Below, piece after piece: positions 7,551-13,411 of a stretch of DNA of 20,941 nucleotides. Each line of letters opens with the position of its first letter. Positions within the stretch are counted from its first letter, which is position 1. The notes beneath the pieces were generated by a model that saw nothing but the letters and a program-made list of their open reading frames with translations, was not told the DNA's origin and made no database searches. The stretch covers positions 1 through 20,941 of the forward strand of contig JAEYNR010000075.1 of assembly GCA_023412475.1 (NCBI GenBank), read 5' to 3'. Both the position numbers and the translations under genes were made by a program. This stretch comes from Fibrobacterota bacterium. Its GTDB lineage: Bacteria; Fibrobacterota; Chitinivibrionia; Chitinivibrionales; Chitinispirillaceae.

Positions 7551-7604
7551 GTCACCTCAGGGATAATTTTGTGACCTGTAAAATCTTCATCTCTGAGGTA
7601 TAAT

Positions 7605-7751
7605 GTGAAAATCCGTAAGTTTCTGCTAAAACCAGTTCTTTTTATGGATCTTATTGAAGGTTTTTGGAAGACTGTGCTGAACTGTGCTCGTTTGGGGCGG
7701 CGTTCTGGTGATCAGAACTATGAGAGAAAAACGCTTACCTTGGGAGTGTGA
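7605..7751 (+). CDS. Possible 48-aa ORF just outside attR
   Basis: A GTG at 7605 follows GAGG (seven bases upstream) and opens a 48-codon frame beginning VKIRKFLLKPVLFMDLIEGF and ending at the TGA at 7749-7751. TATAAT occurs directly upstream (7599-7604), too close to the start to serve as a normal -10 box. The last 17 bases overlap the end of the convergent histidine kinase gene. The product would be basic, with a short hydrophobic stretch. Without a homologue it may be chance or a remnant. Apart from this frame, nothing is seen between the terminator and the kinase gene. Confidence 0.25.
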   Translation: MKIRKFLLKPVLFMDLIEGFWKTVLNCARLGRRSGDQNYERKTLTLGV

Positions 7752-8775
7752 AATAAAACACAGCCCCCTTGTTTATCTCTGCTTGTGCCCAGATCTTACC
7801 ACCATGCCTGATGATAATCCTTTGCACTATTGAAAGTCCAATCCCGGTACCGGAAAACTCTCTGTCGGAATGAAGTCGCTTGAATGGCTCAAAGAGTCTG
7901 GATTCGTTGTTCATATCAAAACCGCTTCCATTGTCTTTGATAAAGAAAACTCTTTCACCTTTGTCGTTTTTGCATCCAAAATGGATCTGTGAAACCTTTT
8001 TTCTGGAGCTGAATTTCCAGGCATTGCTCAGAAGATTGGTCAGGGCAATTCTAATAAGATCGGGATCTGCTCTGGTTATTAGTTCTTCTTCGATTTTTAC
8101 TTCTGTTTTGCGCTCTGGCTCCCGTGCCTTAAAATCATCGACGATTGAATGAGCGATTTGGCTCAGGTTCACCTCAATAGGATTTATTCCCCAACTGGAA
8201 ACTTTAGAAAGATTGAGCATGTCATCAATCAATCTGCTCATTTTTTCTGTGCTGGAATTGATTTTTCCAAGAAACATTTGAGCTTCATTGTCTAGTTCTG
8301 CCTTATGATCCTCCATTAAAATATCACTGAAGCCCTTTATTGCCCGTAGTGGCGCCTTAAGATCATGGGCCGCGGAATAGTTGAAAGATTCAAGCTCCCG
8401 GTGTGAATAAGCCAGCTCGTTGGAAACTCGCTGGTAATGTTTTCTAGTCTGTATCAATTTATTTATAATAACAGTGAACAACACCAGCACAAGAAATCCG
8501 GTTGCTCGGTTAATAGCTGATATTACATGGATATTTTCAAAGGATACATTGGTAGAACCGAATAACTGCCCTACCACCAATGCCACTGCCGATATTGACA
8601 GAATAATATAGGTGGCTTCCGGATTTTCTGTGGGATAGATAATAAGTAATGGCAGTATATAGAACAGCCAGTGGGTATAGATTAATTGAGAAAAGATATC
8701 AGTAAACAAAACGATTGCGAAAGTACACGCCGAAATAATGATCATCACAGTCTGATTCGGTTTTCTGATCTTCAT
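7735..8775 (-). CDS. Membrane-bound sensor histidine kinase
   Basis: The 346-residue product has about four N-terminal membrane helices (roughly 8-28, 34-48, 55-74, 91-107), a short linker helix, then a complete kinase core. The phospho-acceptor region is FNYSAAHDLKAPLRAIKGF with His137. The ATP-binding domain shows the N box LLSNAWKFSS (Asn251), DNGSGFD (281-287), the F box LFEPFKRLH, and GTGIGLSIV (309-317). The core resembles phytochrome-type kinases. No PAS, HAMP or receiver domain is present, so the membrane part is probably the sensor; the signal is unknown. No response regulator is adjacent, making it an orphan kinase here. The ATG at 8775 has no strong ribosome binding site. It is the first clear host gene beyond attR. 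Confidence 0.93.
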   Translation of the reverse strand: MKIRKPNQTVMIIISACTFAIVLFTDIFSQLIYTHWLFYILPLLIIYPTENPEATYIILSISAVALVVGQLFGSTNVSFENIHVISAINRATGFLVLVLFTVIINKLIQTRKHYQRVSNELAYSHRELESFNYSAAHDLKAPLRAIKGFSDILMEDHKAELDNEAQMFLGKINSSTEKMSRLIDDMLNLSKVSSWGINPIEVNLSQIAHSIVDDFKAREPERKTEVKIEEELITRADPDLIRIALTNLLSNAWKFSSRKKVSQIHFGCKNDKGERVFFIKDNGSGFDMNNESRLFEPFKRLHSDREFSGTGIGLSIVQRIIIRHGGKIWAQAEINKGAVFYFTLPR

Positions 8776-8870
8776 TTTTTCTATTTTTAGTTAACTGCTT
8801 GTTTTTAAAAAGTATGCAGCCGCTTTGGATACCAGTATGAAACAAGCAATTACTTGCCCAACAAAAAGAC

Positions 8871-8910
8871 AGCAGACAGATTCCCTTGGGAGGTGAATCT
8901 GCCTGCTTTT
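8871..8910. terminator. Bidirectional terminator-like hairpin
   Basis: AGCAGACAGATTC (8871-8883) and GAATCTGCCTGCT (8895-8907) form a 13-bp stem with one mismatch and an 11-base loop. T-runs flank it in both directions (TTTT on the plus strand, and five A's at 8863-8867 giving U's on the minus strand). It would stop minus-strand transcription from the 96-aa gene before the histidine kinase gene. Confidence 0.6.
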
Positions 8911-9044
8911 CACAGAAATACAGTTGGCCTATCTCTGTTTCTAATCGCTATTGATTGGAAATTCTGGGAAACATATCACCCGGCTCTATAGTTTAGAGAA
9001 TGAGTCCTCTTTCCCCTTTTCCTGTTCTTGTTTCGAATTTCGTT

Positions 9045-9081
9045 TTTAGGATTTCGTGCTTATCCCTTTTGAAATCCTAAA
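9045..9081. repeat. 11-bp perfect inverted repeat
   Basis: TTTAGGATTTC (9045-9055) and GAAATCCTAAA (9071-9081) are exact reverse complements separated by 15 bases. It lies downstream of the 96-aa gene in its direction of transcription. No U-run follows, so its role (mRNA 3' structure or operator) is open. Confidence 0.5.
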
Positions 9082-9168
9082 CAGGGACAAGAAATTTCAA
9101 GGTAGCGTTAGTTAATGTCAATCAGATGCCCTAAAACAATTGCTCACGATTAATTACAAGTAACTTCA

Positions 9169-9459
9169 TTACATTCCTCTCCATTGATTCTCACCCATGA
9201 ACAGAGACAGATAAAGCAGCGCATCATTTAATGATTTAAGATCACATTTGAGAAAGCGAATATTTTTTGGAATCGTTCTGGAAACAGTATTTTCAATACT
9301 ATTAATCAGAGAAGAAGTTTCCTTTCCACAAGGAAGGTCACTATTGTACTGCAATTTATGTTTGCACAGTCTCTTACTGTCAGACTCCAGTTTGTTTATC
9401 TCTTTTACAATTTTATTCCTCTCTCTGATTAATACACTTATCGCATATTCCAGCCTCAT
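9169..9459 (-). CDS. 96-aa coiled-coil protein of unknown function
   Basis: ATG 9459-9457 is preceded by GGAGGT seven bases upstream, a near-perfect ribosome binding site, which makes this a credible gene despite its size. The product begins MRLEYAISVLIRERNKIVKE. The first 35 residues carry spaced hydrophobic and charged residues that predict a helical or coiled-coil segment. There are three cysteines (in RLCKHK, LPCGKE and LKCDLK) and no membrane segment. It ends in ENQWRGM. I recognise no family. It sits alone between non-coding stretches, with a terminator-like hairpin some 260 bases downstream, so it is probably its own transcription unit. Confidence 0.6.
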   Translation of the reverse strand: MRLEYAISVLIRERNKIVKEINKLESDSKRLCKHKLQYNSDLPCGKETSSLINSIENTVSRTIPKNIRFLKCDLKSLNDALLYLSLFMGENQWRGM

Positions 9460-9484
9460 TTTGAATACCTCCGTAATTTAGAAC

Positions 9485-9510
9485 CACAAAAGTGTGAAAG
9501 TGCTTTTGTG
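9485..9510 (-). promoter_or_regulatory. Hairpin or operator in the leader of the 96-aa gene
   Basis: CACAAAAG (9485-9492) and CTTTTGTG (9503-9510) are exact inverted repeats with a 10-base spacer, 26 bases before the start codon. The 10-mer ACAAAAGTGT here (plus strand, 9486-9495) recurs in opposite orientation at 9618-9627, inside a second inverted repeat near a TTGACA box, suggesting a shared binding site. Confidence 0.35.
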
Positions 9511-9612
9511 CTGAGTCCATACATTTTGATTTATCTTATATGTACCGCAAATTTTATAAAACACTACATAATATCAATATTTCCTGGAATTTACCATAAT
9601 GTTGCCTATTTT

Positions 9613-9630
9613 TGTCAACACTTTTGTTGA
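9613..9630 (-). promoter_or_regulatory. Possible -35 box with overlapping inverted repeat for the 96-aa gene
   Basis: On the minus strand a perfect TTGACA occupies 9618-9613, with only a weak -10 candidate (GGTAAA, 17 bases on). TCAACA (9615-9620) and TGTTGA (9625-9630) form an inverted repeat overlapping the box, a usual place for a repressor site. Apart from this, the other hairpin and the terminator at 9731-9763, I see nothing in the 332-bp stretch 9460-9791. Confidence 0.3.
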
Positions 9631-9730
9631 ATTAACAGGTTTGCAGTATGGCATGCTTGAGAATTAAGTTTATTAAAAAAAAATGGAAAAAATCGTCTTT
9701 GTTCGAATTTATCAGGGGTAGGGGAGAGAA

Positions 9731-9763
9731 AAAAAAGGCTTCCGTGTAAGGGAAGCCTTTTTT
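9731..9763. terminator. Rho-independent terminator of the repeat-protein gene
   Basis: AAAAAAGGCTTCC (9731-9743) and GGAAGCCTTTTTT (9751-9763) are perfect 13-bp complements with a 7-base loop. On the minus strand it lies 29 bases after the repeat-protein stop codon and is followed by a run of eight U's. The A/T flanks make it workable in both directions. Confidence 0.9.
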
Positions 9764-9791
9764 AAATAAACAAACAATCTTTCAGAGCAGA

Positions 9792-11558
9792 TCAGTCTTC
9801 AATAGAAAAAGCTAAAGTCTTCTCCGAAATTTTCCCTACGTTGTCCTGCGCACGGATACGCACTGTGTGTTTACCTTTTTTGTCGAAACGAACCGGTTTT
9901 TCATATTTATCCTCTCGTTTTCCATCGATTGAGTACCAGATACCTGCAACGCCCGAAGCATTGTCTGTTGCCTGCAGGAACAAAGTGGTGGATTTCTGGA
10001 AACGTGAGACAGTGGAATCGCCTGAAGACGAAAGTTTGGGGCTGCTGAATGTTTCTGTAAGAACCGGAGGTGTGTTATCGACCATCACCGGTATCATCTG
10101 AATCTCTTCCTGATTATTTACCTTATCGATACCACGGAACTTAAGGATGTAAGATCCTTCGGTGGCGATAGGGAATGGTTCTGTATAGTTTACGGGTTTA
10201 TCACCCTGAAAAGAGTACTGAATTGCCTTAACACCAGAAAGATCATCCTGTGAAGAGAGATTGATTCTGGTTTGAGGTGTAATGCAAACTATGTAATTGT
10301 TTTTATGCATCGGGCCATTAAAGGAAAAGTTGCTTTGAGGAGCTTTCGAATCAAGAGTGACCGAAAGACTGGTTACCGGGCTGGTATTTCCCAGTTTGTC
10401 ACTTGCCCGGACTGCTATGAGGTGCTTTCCTGGGTTTGTAGAGACTGGCACCGGGCTTTTATAAGGGATAAAGGCGGTGTTATTGATACTGTATTCAATT
10501 GAACCTACTTCAGTGAGTGCATCTTTGGCATCAACCTTTACCAGTGTTCTGGGAGAAATTATAAGCTGACCCTTTTTGAACTCAAAAAGATCGCCTTCAA
10601 AGGAAAGGTTGGTAACAGGAGAGGCATTGTCTATCACAAATGAAAAGGGTTTGGGGGCTTCCTGATTACCTACATTATCAACTGAGTAGAAGGAGATCTG
10701 ATACTCTCCATCCTGAAAACTCCTTAGGCTGATTGCTGATTTATAGGTATCAAATTTTTCATTGTTTTTCATGCGGTAGAAGGTTTCTTTCACACCGGAA
10801 AGCGAGTCATGACTTACAAGTGATAAATTCTGCATTCTGCTCAGAGTGACCTTGCCGTCCTTTGAGGTATATGAATTATCAACTTTTATCCGGGTTACTG
10901 GAGCAGAAAGATCGATAGTGAAGCTGGTGTTCTGAGGAACACTTACGTTCCCTACATTATCCACAGCATAGAATGAGAGGTTATAAACCATTTCTGCAGT
11001 AAAAGAGAGAGCGTTTTTATAAGGCTGATAAGGTGCACCATTTATGGAAGCATAGATCTGATCCAGGCCAGACATCTTATCCTGAGCACTTAGTTCCAGT
11101 GTCAAACCCTTACCATAGAAAGTATTGGAGCCGGCAATATATTTAGAAATATCCTGAAATTTCACCTCAGATCTGGGAGCATCACCATCGGAGTAGAAAC
11201 GTAATGCGTGTTTTTCCCCAGTAATCATATTATACCAGCGCAGTGCCTGTTTCCCGGTGACATCCAGACGAATCCCCTTATCCCCCAGATTGCCCCCATC
11301 CAGGCGGGTTCCCGAATCGGTTCTCACAGAATCGACCACATCGGAGAGCAGATAGGATTTTGAAGCGCTATCAGCAGATTCTGCTATTCGGACCCAGAAT
11401 GGTTTTCCCAAAGGCCAATAAAGCTTTTTCGATTTTTTATCTACATGTACTTTCTGAGGATGATCTAAAACTGTGGCCTTTTTTATAGGTTCCTTAGCTG
11501 ATGAATGCAAGATCAGGGCACTCGTAATCAGTAGGAAAATGTGTGCATGTCTAATCAT
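9792..11558 (-). CDS. Secreted protein with five OmpL47-like (Ig-fold) repeats
   Basis: I start this at ATG 11558-11556, which has AGGAGG four bases upstream; a GTG at 11576 has no such site. The 588-residue product opens with a signal peptide (MIRHAHIFLLITSALILHSS, cleavage soon after). A unique region of about 125 residues follows, and then five repeats of about 70-90 residues. Each has a D..SG(V/L)..I.Y core, a following Y..P, and a closing D(N/K)(V/L)GN segment, ending in a (V/I)D..(S/P)P linker. This is the pattern of OmpL47-type or chitobiase-C-terminal-like beta domains of bacterial surface proteins. The protein should be exported to the periplasm, cell surface or medium. No catalytic domain or anchor is visible, so a binding or scaffold role is likely. 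It is transcribed divergently from the metalloenzyme gene. Confidence 0.85.
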   Translation of the reverse strand: MIRHAHIFLLITSALILHSSAKEPIKKATVLDHPQKVHVDKKSKKLYWPLGKPFWVRIAESADSASKSYLLSDVVDSVRTDSGTRLDGGNLGDKGIRLDVTGKQALRWYNMITGEKHALRFYSDGDAPRSEVKFQDISKYIAGSNTFYGKGLTLELSAQDKMSGLDQIYASINGAPYQPYKNALSFTAEMVYNLSFYAVDNVGNVSVPQNTSFTIDLSAPVTRIKVDNSYTSKDGKVTLSRMQNLSLVSHDSLSGVKETFYRMKNNEKFDTYKSAISLRSFQDGEYQISFYSVDNVGNQEAPKPFSFVIDNASPVTNLSFEGDLFEFKKGQLIISPRTLVKVDAKDALTEVGSIEYSINNTAFIPYKSPVPVSTNPGKHLIAVRASDKLGNTSPVTSLSVTLDSKAPQSNFSFNGPMHKNNYIVCITPQTRINLSSQDDLSGVKAIQYSFQGDKPVNYTEPFPIATEGSYILKFRGIDKVNNQEEIQMIPVMVDNTPPVLTETFSSPKLSSSGDSTVSRFQKSTTLFLQATDNASGVAGIWYSIDGKREDKYEKPVRFDKKGKHTVRIRAQDNVGKISEKTLAFSIED

Positions 11559-11949
11559 GATACCTCCTGTTTGCACAAAAAAACTGAAGTGGTTAAATTT
11601 TCATACTCTATAGTGTTTGAAAAAAATTCCAATGTCTAAATCCAAAAAAAAAAAGAAATATTGTGCAGAAAAATAGCCGCTTTGATCAATTTATTAAAAC
11701 TTAGTCTCTTGATTACCAGATACCGGCCTAATCAATAAAACGATTGATCCTGTTTCTGAAGCTACAGAGACATTATATTTAACTTTAACGCATAAATAAA
11801 ATGAAAAACTGGCACGTTTATGGTATAAATTAATTTCTTTAACCCTATAATGGCTTAAAAATCGTAATTTAAATTGAACTTAACAACTTTGGGAACCAAA
11901 GTTTGCTTTACTTTTCACCCAGTATTTCAACCCTTTTAGAAAACTTCTG
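11559..11949. other. 391-bp divergent intergenic region with secondary structure
   Basis: No gene is visible. The region is very AT-rich and must hold the promoters of the flanking divergent genes. At 11704-11771 GTCTCT and AGAGAC enclose TTGATTA/TAATCAA (11709-11715, 11729-11735). These compete with ATCAAT/ATTGAT (11731-11736, 11743-11748). TATAAT at 11846-11851 is a possible -10 box for the plus-strand gene, without a good -35. A hairpin follows at 11885-11903. Confidence 0.35.
11885..11903 (+). promoter_or_regulatory. Hairpin in the leader of the metalloenzyme gene
   Basis: AACTTTGG (11885-11892) and CCAAAGTT (11896-11903) form a perfect 8-bp stem with a 3-base loop, 46 bases before the start codon. 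Only scattered T's follow, so attenuation is possible but not shown. Confidence 0.4.
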
Positions 11950-12846
11950 ATGAATCCTTTTATCTTTGTATTCCTGGATGGTTTCGGGCTGGGTGATCCA
12001 ACACCCTCTAACCCCCTGTTTACCAGTGGAATAACCGCTTTTGAGGAGATCGCAGGAAATAAACTGCTAAAGGGGATCGATGTACTCAAACCAGAGATAC
12101 TTTTTAAAGGAATCGATGCTTCTTTAGGGGTGGATGGGTTGCCACAAAGTGCTACAGGACAAACAGCTCTGTTCACCGGGAAAAATGCTCCTGAAGTTCT
12201 GGGATTTCATCTTCCGGCTTTTCCCGATAAGAAACTGATCGAGCTGATAAGAGTGCATAATATATTGAAAAAACTTAGTGATGCCGGGTATCGCTCCACT
12301 TTTGCCAATGCATATACTGATAATTACTTTGAGCCGGCAAAGCTTAGAAAAAATATGCATAGTGTTACTACTCACTGTATGCTCAGTGCTGGATTAAGGC
12401 TGCGAAAAGAAAAAGATCTTATGGAAGATAATGCTGTATACTGGGATATAATCCGGGAGCACTTCCATATTAACTACAATCCCCAGGTAATGCCTATCGA
12501 TCCTTTTTGTGCAGGTGAGCACCTGGTCCATATTTGCAGATCTCATGAGTTTGTGCTCTTTGAGTGTTTCGCCACAGACTTAGTAGGGCATAGATGTGAC
12601 AGCCAAAGAGCAGAAGAGATTCTGGTAACGCTGGACTCTTTTTTCGATGGGGTACTTAAAGCTAAAGCCAGCTCAACAAATCTTCTGATCTGCAGCGATC
12701 ATGGCAATTTCGAGGATCTAAGAGTTAAAACCCATACTAAAAACCTGGTTCCTTTGATTGTTATCGGTCCTGATGCTCACCATTTCTATTCTGTTGAACG
12801 GATTGATCAGGTAACCCCTCGAATACTTACGCTTTTTGGGCTTTAA
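11950..12846 (+). CDS. Alkaline-phosphatase-superfamily metalloenzyme (phosphomutase-like)
   Basis: The 298-residue product shows the metal-binding layout of the alkaline phosphatase superfamily: FLDGFGLGD (Asp10), a nucleophile region SATGQTALFTG (67-77, Thr69 or Ser67), ATDLVGH (Asp210, His214), SDHGNFED (Asp250, His251) and a final His262 in THTKNLVPLI. Cofactor-independent phosphoglycerate mutase and phosphopentomutase share this arrangement, but at 298 residues this is shorter and lacks their inserted domains. It belongs with the short metalloenzyme-domain proteins whose substrate is not established. No signal peptide is present, so it is cytoplasmic. The ATG at 11950 has no clear ribosome binding site. 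A phosphatase or mutase acting on a small phosphorylated compound is inferred. Confidence 0.85.
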   Translation: MNPFIFVFLDGFGLGDPTPSNPLFTSGITAFEEIAGNKLLKGIDVLKPEILFKGIDASLGVDGLPQSATGQTALFTGKNAPEVLGFHLPAFPDKKLIELIRVHNILKKLSDAGYRSTFANAYTDNYFEPAKLRKNMHSVTTHCMLSAGLRLRKEKDLMEDNAVYWDIIREHFHINYNPQVMPIDPFCAGEHLVHICRSHEFVLFECFATDLVGHRCDSQRAEEILVTLDSFFDGVLKAKASSTNLLICSDHGNFEDLRVKTHTKNLVPLIVIGPDAHHFYSVERIDQVTPRILTLFGL

Positions 12847-12857
12847 AGCTTTTTTTT
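12830..12857 (+). terminator. Weak terminator at the end of the metalloenzyme gene
   Basis: A GCTTT/AAAGC stem, whose 3' arm ends at 12849, is followed by eight T's from 12850. The 5' arm lies inside the last codons. The stem is short, so efficiency is doubtful. Confidence 0.3.
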
Positions 12858-12878
12858 CACTAACATCCTAAATTTTGT

Positions 12879-12895
12879 TTGGCAAAGAATTTGCA
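12879..12895 (+). promoter_or_regulatory. Sigma-54-type (-24/-12) promoter candidate
   Basis: TTGGCA (12879-12884), six bases, then TTGCA (12891-12895) matches the sigma-54 pattern YTGGCA-N6-TTGCW, including the strict spacing of GG and GC. A transcript would start near 12906, about 110 bases before the 65-aa gene. An overlapping TATAAT at 12905-12910 is a possible sigma-70 alternative, but its TTGGCA is 19 or more bases away. Confidence 0.5.
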
Positions 12896-12963
12896 TGAGG
12901 ATGTATAATCACTAATCTGCTTCGCCTGATCTACTGCCCACTATAGCAGAACTATAAAAAAAA

Positions 12964-12984
12964 ATCATCACCTAATGTGATGAT
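12964..12984 (+). promoter_or_regulatory. Hairpin in the leader of the 65-aa gene
   Basis: ATCATCAC (12964-12971) and GTGATGAT (12977-12984) form a perfect 8-bp stem with a 5-base loop, 32 bases before the start codon. No U-run follows, so it may regulate mRNA stability or translation, or be a protein-binding palindrome. Confidence 0.45.
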
Positions 12985-13016
12985 AAGTTATATCACTTTA
13001 TAAAAAAGGAGCAAAA

Positions 13017-13214
13017 ATGAACGAGTGTAATTCAGCACAACTGAAGCCACAGCTCCGGGTGTATGTTCCAATGCCAGGAGCATACTATGGAGAAGAGCAA
13101 ATCGCAGTTACTATCTGCCTTGGTAAAAAACATAATCAAAGGGAGAAGAGGTTACCAGACTGGAGGTTAAAAGGTGAGTTTTCAGATGATGATTGTTCTT
13201 TTGAAATGACTTAA
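13017..13214 (+). CDS. 65-aa protein of unknown function
   Basis: ATG 13017 is preceded by AAGGAG five bases upstream, so translation is likely. The product begins MNECNSAQLKPQLRVYVPMP. It has three cysteines (residue 4, in TICLGKK and in DDCSFEM), a basic middle (KKHNQREKRLPDWRLK) and an acidic end. No signal peptide, membrane helix or known family is visible. It is a single-gene unit: a sigma-54-like promoter and a hairpin stand before it, and terminator-like sequence follows. The regulatory surroundings suggest a condition-dependent role, but the sequence does not say which. Confidence 0.55.
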   Translation: MNECNSAQLKPQLRVYVPMPGAYYGEEQIAVTICLGKKHNQREKRLPDWRLKGEFSDDDCSFEMT

Positions 13215-13272
13215 TTCTCCTCTTTAGTTCTTCCTTAAAAAACGGCCCATTTTGAAAAAATCCAGATTAGTC

Positions 13273-13320
13273 AAGCCAAGATATTGACAGCAAAAGTCTG
13301 ATCAGGTCCGGCTTTTTTTT
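13273..13320 (+). terminator. Possible terminator of the 65-aa gene
   Basis: AAGCC (13273-13277) and GGCTT (13310-13314) could close a stem around a partly structured 32-base loop, followed by eight T's to 13320. The short closing stem makes this uncertain. Confidence 0.3.
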
Positions 13321-13337
13321 GGTGATAAAAGCAGTTG

Positions 13338-13379
13338 AAAAAAAAAGATCCCCGAAAATTTTCTGTGATCTCCGGGGAT
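13338..13379 (-). terminator. Rho-independent terminator of the pyruvate:ferredoxin oxidoreductase gene
   Basis: ATCCCCG (13348-13354) pairs with CGGGGAT (13373-13379) around an 18-base loop. On the minus strand the stem is followed by nine U's (A's at 13338-13346). It lies 33 bases beyond the stop codon. Confidence 0.8.
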
Positions 13380-13411
13380 ACTTCAGTTATTCTGGAAAAA
13401 AGTCCAGAGTT

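Larger units (their letters stand above)
8776..9168. other. 393-bp non-coding stretch with two hairpins
   Basis: No frame with a credible start is visible on either strand. The stretch holds the promoter region of the histidine kinase gene, a bidirectional terminator-like hairpin at 8871-8910, and an 11-bp perfect inverted repeat at 9045-9081. I recognise no known RNA family. Confidence 0.5.

Noticed and set aside
12879..12910. Sigma-70 promoter using TTGGCA and TATAAT
   Set aside because: The spacing of about 20 bases is too long for a good sigma-70 promoter; the sigma-54 reading fits exactly.
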